A stretch of 11,735 nt of DNA from a gamma proteobacterium symbiont of Bathyaustriella thionipta. Its GTDB lineage: Bacteria; Pseudomonadota; Gammaproteobacteria; Chromatiales; Chromatiaceae. Positions 5,374 through 11,735 of the stretch are shown here, in pieces; within the stretch, counting starts at the first letter, position 1; every line of letters begins with the position of its first letter. The translations under genes and the position numbers were made by a program. A model generated the notes under the pieces. The model saw only the letters and a list, made by a program, of their open reading frames with translations. It was not told where the DNA came from and ran no database searches. The DNA is taken from positions 1-11,735 of the forward strand of contig JAHXHF010000260.1 in the NCBI GenBank assembly GCA_025656895.1, read 5' to 3'.

Positions 5374-7311
5374 ATGCATCCTGATGTGGGTGAAATTTTC
5401 AGCAAGGATGGTTTGTTTGCCAGCGAAATAGGCGGGTTCAGTTATCGCCAGCAGCAACAGGCCATGGCACAGTCAGTATCCGCCGCTATAAATGATAATG
5501 ATGTACTGGTAGCGGAAGCAGGTACAGGAACCGGCAAAACATTTGCCTATCTGGTGCCGGCTTTATTGTCAGGAGGCAAAATTATTGTTTCCACCGGTAC
5601 ACGCAATCTGCAGGATCAATTGTTTCATCGTGATCTGCCGGTGGTGATGCGTGCCATGTCGATTCCGGCTGATGTCTGCCTGTTAAAAGGGCGGGCCAAT
5701 TATCTGTGTGTGCATCGTTTGCAGAACCTGCAGTTCGAGGCCGACACTTTGAGCCGGCAAATGAGTCAATGGCTGGAAATCATTGAAGACTGGAGTCAGC
5801 AAACGCACAGCGGAGACATCAACGAACTGGGTGTTATCCCGGAAGATGCCTCCATCTGGCCACAAGTGACCTCCAATACCGACAACTGCCTGGGCGGCGA
5901 ATGTCCGGTGTATCGGGATTGCCATCTGGTAGAAGCCAGACGCAGGGCGCAGGAAGCTGATCTGGTGGTCATCAATCATCATTTGTTGTGCTCTGATCTG
6001 GCCTTGAAGGAAGAAGGCTTTGGTGAACTGCTGCCAGCCGCCGATTGTTTTATTATTGATGAAGCGCACCAGCTACCGGAAACGGCCACGCATTTTTTCG
6101 GTTCTAATGTCAGTTCACGTCAGATTATGGATTTTTTGCGTGATGCCGAACTGGCCTATCGTCAGGAAGCCAATGATCAACCGGAATTGCTGGAATTACT
6201 GGATGCGGTAAAAAAGAGTACGCGTGATTTTCGTCTGTCTTTTGGCTTGGGTAGTCAACGGGATAGCTGGAATGCGGTCCGGGAGGATGAGGTTGTTATT
6301 AAATCTCTGCAACAGTTGCAGAGCCGTTTGCAACAGTCAGCAGAAATGCTGGATGACATGGCCGCAAGAGGCAAGGGCCTGCAAAGTGCCAGTGAAAGAA
6401 ACCGTTATCTGAGTTTGTGTCTGGAACAATTTCTGCAGGCGGATGAAGGCAAGCATATTCGCTGGTTTGAAACCGGCTCGCAAAGCCTGCGTTTACAACT
6501 CACGCCATTGGATATTTCGGAGCCTTTTCAGGAACAGATGCAACAATTGCGTGCCAGTTGGATATTCACCTCCGCCACACTGGCGGTAGGTGATGATTTC
6601 AAACATTATTGTCAGCGCCTGGGGCTGCAGGATGTGCGTCAGGGCAAATGGGACAGTCCATTCGACTATGAGCAGCAGGCCATGTTGTATATGCCGGACT
6701 ATCTGCCCGAGCCTTTTGATGAGCACTATCCGGCCAAGTTCGCGCAACTGGCCAGCCATTTGATCGATTTGTCCGCCGGTCGGTGTTTTGTATTGTTTAC
6801 CAGTCACCGGGCTTTGCAGGATATGGCGGAACGATTTGAAGACAGGCTCGATTATCCGCTGTTTATTCAGGGTACGGCCCCCAAGGCAGAACTGGTGGCT
6901 GATTTTACCGAGTGTGGCCGGGGTGTATTGCTGGGAACCGCCAGTTTTTGGGAAGGAGTGGATGTTAAAGGTGCCGCGCTCTCATTGGTGATTATTGACA
7001 AACTGCCTTTTGCCTCACCCGGGGATCCGGTATTACAGGCACGTCTTGCTGCCATGAAAGCGGCGGGTGAAAACCCCTTTATCAGCTATCAGTTACCGCA
7101 GGCTATTTTGGCCCTGAAACAAGGGGCAGGGCGTTTGATTCGTGATGCCAGTGATCGTGGCGCGCTGGTTATCTGTGACCCTCGATTGTATCAAAAGCCT
7201 TACGGAAAACTTTTTTTGAAAAGTCTGCCGCCGATGAAAAAAACCCATATGTTTCCCGAGATCAGTCACTTTCTGAAGCACGAATTGCAAACAGAGGCGG
7301 CTGAAGCATGA
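5374..7311 (+). CDS. yoaA: ATP-dependent iron-sulfur DNA helicase YoaA (DinG/XPD family)
   Basis: A superfamily 2 helicase of the DinG/XPD type; E. coli YoaA unwinds DNA 5'-3', pairs with the Pol III chi subunit (HolC) and helps repair stalled forks. The 645 residues carry Walker A AGTGTGKT (49-56, K55), motif Ia STGTRNLQDQL (73-83), and four iron-sulfur cysteines, C112 (NYLC), C172, C177 and C183 (CLGGECPVYRDC). They also carry motif II DEAH (229-232), motif III TSATL (399-403), motif V GTASFWEGVDV (521-531) and motif VI QGAGRLIR (583-590). All catalytic and cluster residues are present, so it should be active. The length is close to E. coli YoaA (about 636). The ribosome-binding site is poor (TTAAG), so it may depend on translation of the upstream 95-aa gene. 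Its stop overlaps the tsaB start by four bases, and yoaA and tsaB are also near neighbours in E. coli, which supports YoaA over DinG. Confidence 0.94.
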   Translation: MHPDVGEIFSKDGLFASEIGGFSYRQQQQAMAQSVSAAINDNDVLVAEAGTGTGKTFAYLVPALLSGGKIIVSTGTRNLQDQLFHRDLPVVMRAMSIPADVCLLKGRANYLCVHRLQNLQFEADTLSRQMSQWLEIIEDWSQQTHSGDINELGVIPEDASIWPQVTSNTDNCLGGECPVYRDCHLVEARRRAQEADLVVINHHLLCSDLALKEEGFGELLPAADCFIIDEAHQLPETATHFFGSNVSSRQIMDFLRDAELAYRQEANDQPELLELLDAVKKSTRDFRLSFGLGSQRDSWNAVREDEVVIKSLQQLQSRLQQSAEMLDDMAARGKGLQSASERNRYLSLCLEQFLQADEGKHIRWFETGSQSLRLQLTPLDISEPFQEQMQQLRASWIFTSATLAVGDDFKHYCQRLGLQDVRQGKWDSPFDYEQQAMLYMPDYLPEPFDEHYPAKFAQLASHLIDLSAGRCFVLFTSHRALQDMAERFEDRLDYPLFIQGTAPKAELVADFTECGRGVLLGTASFWEGVDVKGAALSLVIIDKLPFASPGDPVLQARLAAMKAAGENPFISYQLPQAILALKQGAGRLIRDASDRGALVICDPRLYQKPYGKLFLKSLPPMKKTHMFPEISHFLKHELQTEAAEA

Positions 7312-7994
7312 AGATGCTGGCCATAGACAGCAGTGCGGATGCCACCTCGGCAGCCTTGCTGCTGGATGATGAAATCACGGAGAAATTTATACTGGAGCCG
7401 CGTCAGGCCAGTCAGCGCATACTGGGTATGATGGATGAATTACTGACGCAGGCCGGCATAAGTTTACAGCAACTGGACGCGCTGGCTTTCGCTCGCGGGC
7501 CGGGGTCATTTACCGGTGTGCGCATTGCCACGGGTGTTATACAAGGTACTGCTTTCGGAGCCGATTTACCGGCGCTGGCCATATCCAGCCTGCGTACTCT
7601 GGCACAGGCCTGCTGGCACCGCTATCAGGCAGAAAATGTAGTGGTGGCGGTGGATGCGCGTATGCACGAGATTTACACGGCCTGCTATGAGGAACACAAC
7701 GGGCTGATGCAATTAACCGGCAGCGAACAGGTGATGGCTGCTGCCGATCTGAAGATCAGCCAGGATCGCTCATGGCTGGGCTGCGGAAGTGGCTGGCAAG
7801 CCTACAGCGAGGTTTTACAGCCACAGAATTTTCCGCACATCAGGATCAAAGCACAGCCTGTGCATTGCCATGCGTCTGATATGCTGATGTTGGCTCAGGC
7901 CGATTTCCTGGCCGGAAAAGTGTTGTCTGCTGAACAAGCCCTGCCGCGCTATTTGCGTAATAATGTAGCTAAGAAATCAGTTGTAATAAACTGA
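7308..7994 (+). CDS. tsaB: tRNA t6A37 threonylcarbamoyltransferase complex subunit TsaB
   Basis: TsaB (YeaZ) is the non-catalytic ASKHA-fold partner of TsaD. With TsaE they transfer threonylcarbamoyl to A37 of ANN-decoding tRNAs, an essential cytoplasmic modification in many bacteria. The 228-residue protein opens with MKMLAIDSSADATSAAL, the family's phosphate-1-like strand, and has the hallmark ARGPGSFTGVRIATG (about 62-76), followed by AISSLRTLAQA and VVAVDARMHEIYTACY. The length matches E. coli TsaB (about 231). As expected for TsaB, the metal-binding HxxxH motif of TsaD is absent. The start overlaps the yoaA stop (ATGA), so translation is probably coupled. Gor follows 19 bp later. Confidence 0.95.
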   Translation: MKMLAIDSSADATSAALLLDDEITEKFILEPRQASQRILGMMDELLTQAGISLQQLDALAFARGPGSFTGVRIATGVIQGTAFGADLPALAISSLRTLAQACWHRYQAENVVVAVDARMHEIYTACYEEHNGLMQLTGSEQVMAAADLKISQDRSWLGCGSGWQAYSEVLQPQNFPHIRIKAQPVHCHASDMLMLAQADFLAGKVLSAEQALPRYLRNNVAKKSVVIN

Positions 7995-8013
7995 TTATTA
8001 AAGGATTAATATT

Positions 8014-9369
8014 ATGACAAAACGTAAGCACTACGACCTGATTGCGATTGGCGCGGGTAGTGGCGGACTTTCTGTTGCGGAACGGGCGGCACTGCACGGC
8101 TGTAAATGTGCCGTGATTGAATCCGCCAGGCTGGGTGGGACTTGCGTCAATGTGGGTTGTGTACCGAAAAAAATCATGTATTTCGGGGGCCATATTGCGC
8201 ACACATTGGAAGATGCCCGTGACTATGGTTTTGCTCTTGAGTTGAAAGGTTTTGACTGGTCGAAACTGAAGCAGTCGCGTGATGGCTACGTGCAGAATAT
8301 CAATAACTGGTATGTCAATTATTTGCAGGATTCAAACATCGATCACATTCAGGGTTTTGCCCGCTTTATCAGCAGCAATACCCTGGAAGTGAATGGTGAG
8401 CATTATTCCGCCGATAACATTGTTATCGCTCCTGGCAGTAAAGCTGATGTACCGGCTATTGAAGGTGCTCAGTTCGGTATCACATCGGATGGTTTTTTTG
8501 AACTGGATGAACAGCCGCAACGGGTCGCCATTACAGGCAGTGGTTATATAGCAGTTGAACTGGCGTGTATGTTGAACGCGCTGGGTACGGAAGTGACCCT
8601 GCTGCTGCGCAAGCAACATTTATTGCGCCCCTTTGATGTCATGCTGAGAGAGTCTCTCACCGAAGAAATGCTCAATCAGGGTATCAATATCATCACTTCT
8701 TCGGCCATTAAAAAAATACACAAACAGGATTCCGGCCAGTTGACACTGCAAGGTGATAACGGCCAGACATTGAGTGGCTTTGATCAACTGATCTGGGCCA
8801 TCGGCCGCAGCCCGATGACAGAGGGTCTGCAACTGGATAAGGCCGGAGTAGAAACGGACGCTCAGGGCCATATAAAAACCGATCTTTATCAAAATACCAA
8901 TGTGGATGGCATTTATGCGGTGGGTGATGTTACCGGTCGGGCACAACTGACACCGGTAGCCATAGCCGCCGCTCGACGCCTGGCGGATCGTTTGTTTGAT
9001 CACAAACGGGAACGCAGGCTGGATTATGACTGGATCCCTTCCGTGGTATTTTCACATCCACCCATTGCCACCATCGGACTGACCGAAGGTGAAGCCAGAG
9101 AAAAGCACGGAAATTCGGTCAAAACCTATCAAACCCGTTTTACGCCCATGTACCATGCTTTTACCCAAAATGGCAGTAAAGTGAGCATGAAATTGATTAC
9201 GGTAGGCGCGCAGGAAAAAATTGTCGGCTGTCATCTGATCGGCATGGGAGTGGATGAAATGATGCAGGGTTTTGCGGTCGCCATTCGCATGGGCGCCAAC
9301 AAAAAAGACTTTGATGATACGGTCGCCATACATCCCACCAGTTCCGAAGAACTGGTGACCCTGCGTTAG
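8014..9369 (+). CDS. gor: Glutathione-disulfide reductase (NADPH)
   Basis: A class I flavoprotein disulfide reductase that regenerates glutathione from its disulfide with NADPH in the cytoplasm. The 451 residues align well with E. coli Gor (450). FAD-binding GAGSGGLSVAERAA lies at 13-26. The redox pair C44 and C49 is in GGTCVNVGCVPKK. The NADPH-binding GSGYIAVELA is at 175-184, with R199 and R205 in LLRKQHLLRPFD, which select NADPH over NADH. The second FAD motif IYAVGDVTGRAQLTPVA lies near 305, and the C-terminal HPTSSEE carries the active-site H440 and E445. The HPTSSEE ending and the paired arginines favour glutathione reductase over dihydrolipoamide or mercuric reductase. AAAGGA lies nine bases before the ATG. 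The 19-bp gap to tsaB suggests co-transcription. The facing gene ends 29 bp beyond, and I see no clear terminator between them. Confidence 0.95.
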   Translation: MTKRKHYDLIAIGAGSGGLSVAERAALHGCKCAVIESARLGGTCVNVGCVPKKIMYFGGHIAHTLEDARDYGFALELKGFDWSKLKQSRDGYVQNINNWYVNYLQDSNIDHIQGFARFISSNTLEVNGEHYSADNIVIAPGSKADVPAIEGAQFGITSDGFFELDEQPQRVAITGSGYIAVELACMLNALGTEVTLLLRKQHLLRPFDVMLRESLTEEMLNQGINIITSSAIKKIHKQDSGQLTLQGDNGQTLSGFDQLIWAIGRSPMTEGLQLDKAGVETDAQGHIKTDLYQNTNVDGIYAVGDVTGRAQLTPVAIAAARRLADRLFDHKRERRLDYDWIPSVVFSHPPIATIGLTEGEAREKHGNSVKTYQTRFTPMYHAFTQNGSKVSMKLITVGAQEKIVGCHLIGMGVDEMMQGFAVAIRMGANKKDFDDTVAIHPTSSEELVTLR

Positions 9370-9398
9370 CCCGGAAGAATCAGCGAATAGTGACAGGC

Positions 9399-10394
9399 TT
9401 ACAAGGATGACGGATAAATGCGGTTCCAGTCCTGCTGCATATCAACAACGAGCCAGCCATTTTTATTAGCCGCATCCAGTGCTTTATCCAGCTTGCCAAC
9501 GTGCGATTTTTTATCATAGGCATATTCGCGTTTGGCATCAGTGTGATGTACCAGTCCCATCAAGCGTCTACCTGATCCTGCAGCTGTCCATTGCAGCATT
9601 TGCAGATCACCGTCTGAATTGCCAAAGGCCAGTATAGGACGTCGGCCGATATGTTGATTTATACCCACCGGCTTGCCTTCCTTGTCGTCAATAAAATTGA
9701 TTTCGGGTAAACGTACCAATACAGGCTTGCCATCGCGTAGTTCGAATTGGGTTTTAATACTGCTCCCTATGACCTGTTCTGGCTGAATGCCATAAACTTG
9801 TTCAGCCCAGGGACGCATAAACTCAATACCACCGCCTGAAACAATATAGGTTTTAAAGCCATTGGCGCGCAGGTAAGCCAGCAATTCAAGCATAGGCTGA
9901 AAAACCAGTTCGTTGTAAGGTCGTTTGAACCTGGGGTGTTTCGAGTTTGCCAGCCAGTCTTTGACGATGCGGGAAAATTCTTCGGTAGTGGTACCCGCGT
10001 GGCTGGCCATCACAAGCTGCACCAGGCCTTTTTTACCGGATGCCAGCAGTGTTTCCATGTCATCTTCTAACACCGCTTTGAAGGGCTGGGTATTTTTCCA
10101 TTCAGGATGCTTTGCTGCCAGCGCTTTTATTCGGTCTATGCTAAACAATAACTGGAAATAAACCGGTTTTTCAGTCCATAAGCAGCCATCATTGTCGAAA
10201 GTGGCAATGCGTTTAGCCTGTGGCACAAAATCTTTACTATTGGGATCGGTTACCGCTTTTACAAAGGTCAGAATGTCTTGTTTCGCAGCACCGTTGTTCC
10301 AGGACGGCAAAGGATCGGCAAAGGCCGCTGTGCTAAAAAAACCGAATAATAAAGCAGCCAATAACATTTTGGAGGGTTTTTGTATGATATTCAT
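9399..10394 (-). CDS. Exported HAD-family acid phosphatase-like hydrolase
   Basis: A 331-residue HAD hydrolase with a signal peptide: MNIIQKPSK, a hydrophobic core LLAALLFGFF, and a likely cleavage site after AFA (26/27), so it should act in the periplasm. Motif I is ATFDNDGCLW (nucleophile D67, D69), which resembles phosphoserine-phosphatase-like periplasmic HADs. Motif II is IVSGGGIEF (S186). A Lys near 241 in DDKEGKP may serve motif III, and motif IV is FGNSDGDLQM (D261, D263). The specific substrate is unknown; non-specific acid phosphatase or phosphoserine phosphatase-like activity is inferred. An in-frame ATG at 10436 is rejected because it lies inside the upstream terminator and would put 14 residues before the signal peptide. 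The sulfatase lies upstream on the same strand but behind that terminator, so this gene may have its own weak promoter or rely on read-through. Confidence 0.85.
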   Translation of the reverse strand: MNIIQKPSKMLLAALLFGFFSTAAFADPLPSWNNGAAKQDILTFVKAVTDPNSKDFVPQAKRIATFDNDGCLWTEKPVYFQLLFSIDRIKALAAKHPEWKNTQPFKAVLEDDMETLLASGKKGLVQLVMASHAGTTTEEFSRIVKDWLANSKHPRFKRPYNELVFQPMLELLAYLRANGFKTYIVSGGGIEFMRPWAEQVYGIQPEQVIGSSIKTQFELRDGKPVLVRLPEINFIDDKEGKPVGINQHIGRRPILAFGNSDGDLQMLQWTAAGSGRRLMGLVHHTDAKREYAYDKKSHVGKLDKALDAANKNGWLVVDMQQDWNRIYPSSL

Positions 10395-10416
10395 ATTTGT
10401 ACTCTGCAGATGTAAC

Positions 10417-10450
10417 AAAAAAAGGGCTGAAGCCAAGCTGGCCCAGCCCC
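10417..10450 (-). terminator. Intrinsic terminator after the arylsulfatase
   Basis: On the minus strand GGGCTG (10449-10444) pairs with CAGCCC (10429-10424), and inside it GCCA (10442-10439 region) pairs with TGGC around a 3-base loop. A run of seven T follows (10423-10417). It lies about 60 bp past the sulfatase stop and 23 bp before the phosphatase start. The plus-strand side carries CCCCTTTATT, so weak action in the other direction is possible. Confidence 0.85.
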
Positions 10451-10509
10451 TTTATTCCTTAGTTTAATAAATGGCAACAACTCGGTGAGTCGTTACAATA
10501 AATCGAGAT

Positions 10510-11646
10510 TTAACCACCATTAGGTGTTAGTTTTTCCATGACTTTATCTAAAGAAAAACTGGCCGCTTTCTGGCGTGGTGGATAATCCTTGAAAGTACCC
10601 AGAAATTCAGCCACGTAGGTTTGCGCAGGTACCAATAGAAAGACACGATCCAACATCCAGTCGTAATAGGTGTTAGAGGTAAGCTGTGAACGCTCATAAG
10701 GATCACGGCGCAAATTAAAAATGAGCGGTACGCGTAATGGCGTAAAAGGGTTCGCCCAGGTTTCAAAGGTCTCGGCAATACGCTGTTCCATAAACACGGC
10801 CTTCCAGTCATTGTAGCGCAGCGCTGTCAGGTCACCGTCATCAGAGAAGTAAAAAATCTCATGCCGGGGGCCTTCTTTTTCCTTTCCGGTTAACAAAGGT
10901 AAAAAGTTGTAGCCATCCAGATGTACTTTGTAATTCCGCCCGATAGCTTTATAACCGGTCAACAGTTCTTTCTTGATGTTGGGATTGCCGGTAGCTGCCA
11001 GAAAAGTTGGCATCCAGTCCATGTGATGCATGATCTGGTTAGACCAGGTTCCTGCTTTTATGTGTCCTGGCCAACGTACCATAGCCGGCACACGCCAGCC
11101 GCCTTCCCAGTTGGTGTTTTTCTCACCGCGAAAAGGAGTCATACCGGCGTCTGGCCAGGTGTTCATATGGGGGCCATTGTCAGTTGAATAGAAAACAATG
11201 GTATTGTCGGCGATCTTCAGATCATCCAGTTTTTTCAGAAACTGACCAATGTGGCGATCATGTTCGACCATGCCATCGCTGTATTCATCCTGTCCTGATA
11301 TACCACGCAATTCTTTTTTTACATGCGTACGAAAGTGCATGCGTGTACCACTCCACCAGACGAACCAGGGCTTACCCGCTTTATTCTGGCGTTCAATAAA
11401 ATCCAGTGCAGCGGCAACGGTTTCATCATCTACCGTTTCCATGCGTTTCTTGGTTAAGGGGCCGGTGTCTATAATTTTGCCATGCGCATAGGAATGAATA
11501 ACGCCTCGCGGACCATATTTTTTACGGAATGCCTGGTCTTTCGGGTAATCTTCATTTTCCGGTTCTTCTTCGGCATTCAGGTGGTACAGATTGCCAAAAA
11601 ATTCATCAAATCCATGATTGGTAGGCAGCATATCATCACGATCACC
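10510..11646 (-). pseudogene. Arylsulfatase, C-terminal part only, interrupted by an insertion sequence
   Basis: About 378 codons remain of an alkaline-phosphatase-superfamily arylsulfatase. Visible family blocks are GDRDDMLPTNHGFDEFFGNL at the cut edge, HLNAEEEPEN, GPRGVI, DTGPLTKKRMET, KPWFVWWS, the metal-binding YSTDNGPHMNTWPDAG block, TPFRGEKNTNWEGGWRVP, MVRWPG and HHMDWMPT. Near the C-terminus are FSDDGDLTALRYNDWKAVFMEQR, shown here only by its ends FSDDGD and FMEQR, and NTYYDWMLDR. Full-length relatives are about 550 residues with a signal peptide and an N-terminal C-x-A/P-x-R site whose Cys becomes formylglycine. That part is missing. Homology continues through codons G-D-R-D-D upstream of the first ATG (11631), then meets TAG at 11649-11647 exactly where IS DNA begins, so the gene is truncated rather than starting at 11631. 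The remnant should be catalytically dead. The missing N-terminus may lie beyond the IS, outside the window. Confidence 0.88.
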
Positions 11647-11735
11647 CTAAAGTGGACCCCATAATCAAGACAGTAGTTTAAGCTGTACTCTGTGATGGGA
11701 GAAATGAACCAATGAGCGAAAGAAAGAAGAGAAAA
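11647..11735 (+). mobile_element. Insertion sequence, left end (partial), IS3-family-like
   Basis: Sulfatase codons stop matching at 11646/11647. The following DNA (CTAAAGTGGACCCC...) looks like an IS terminal repeat with the GACCCC block common in IS3-family ends. It is followed by a leader of about 60 bases, a GGGAGA ribosome-binding site and the start of a basic ORF. The element continues past the window edge, so its length, right end and target duplication cannot be seen. The boundary is set from where sulfatase homology ends and could be off by a few bases. Confidence 0.7.
11712..11735 (+). CDS. Transposase orfA, first eight codons (partial)
   Basis: ATG at 11712 opens MSERKKRK and runs off the window. 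GGGAGA lies 10-15 bases upstream. A very basic start is typical of the helix-turn-helix OrfA of IS3-family elements, but eight residues cannot prove the family. A nearby ATG at 11704 closes after three codons, so 11712 is preferred. Confidence 0.5.

Noticed and set aside
5683..6069. 128-codon open frame antisense to yoaA
   Set aside because: It lies wholly opposite a conserved helicase region including the iron-sulfur cysteines, has no recognisable domain, and is best explained by codon bias of the real gene.
9370..9398. Terminator between gor and the facing phosphatase gene
   Set aside because: I could not find a GC-rich stem with a T-run in the 29-bp gap or just beyond it.
10395..10436. 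In-frame ATG at 10436 as the start of the exported phosphatase
   Set aside because: It lies inside the sulfatase terminator stem and would place 14 residues ahead of a well-formed signal peptide; ATG at 10394 fits better.

Overview
This 11.7 kb window looks like chromosomal DNA of a gammaproteobacterium. The evidence is a DksA with the full DxxDxA and four-cysteine signature, a dksA-terminator-gluQRS arrangement as in enterics and pseudomonads, a yoaA-tsaB pair, and an E. coli-like glutathione reductase. I cannot name a genus. A CbbY-type sugar phosphatase hints at an autotroph or C1 user, but no RuBisCO gene is present.

Layout. From 1 to 2822 everything runs on the minus strand: dksA (2822-2385), an intrinsic terminator, gluQRS (2297-1407), a class V PLP enzyme that overlaps gluQRS by one base (1407-286), and the first 50 or so codons of a GacS/BarA-like membrane sensor (232-68) that ends abruptly at sequence resembling a mobile-element end. 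A divergent intergenic region (2823-3009) holds a dksA promoter candidate and a possible 20-codon leader ORF. From 3010 to 9369 everything runs on the plus strand: a CbbY-like HAD phosphatase overlapping a class I/II aminotransferase, a 95-aa protein of unknown function with its own good -10 box, the YoaA iron-sulfur helicase overlapping TsaB, and glutathione reductase. Facing these from the right, on the minus strand, are an exported HAD phosphatase (10394-9399) and the C-terminal three quarters of an arylsulfatase (11646-10510). The sulfatase is cut by an insertion sequence whose first 89 bases or so, including the first eight codons of a transposase, close the window.

How the genes work together. 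The core genes are housekeeping: stringent-response transcription control (DksA), tRNA modification (GluQRS for tRNA-Asp, TsaB for t6A), replication-linked DNA repair (YoaA) and thiol redox (Gor). The accessory part is the periplasmic phosphatase/sulfatase pair, probably for releasing phosphate and sulfate from organic esters; the sulfatase is now broken. Both window edges carry outward-pointing mobile-element-like leaders that share a 12-base string, and each interrupts a gene. This suggests an IS-rich genome, and perhaps that the window is a contig bounded by repeats.

I see no CRISPR array, tRNA, rRNA or phage genes, and no gene-free stretch longer than about 190 bases. I did not find a demonstrable new multi-gene system. 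The most unusual items are the small ORF ahead of dksA, the 95-aa unknown beside yoaA, and the two disrupted edges.
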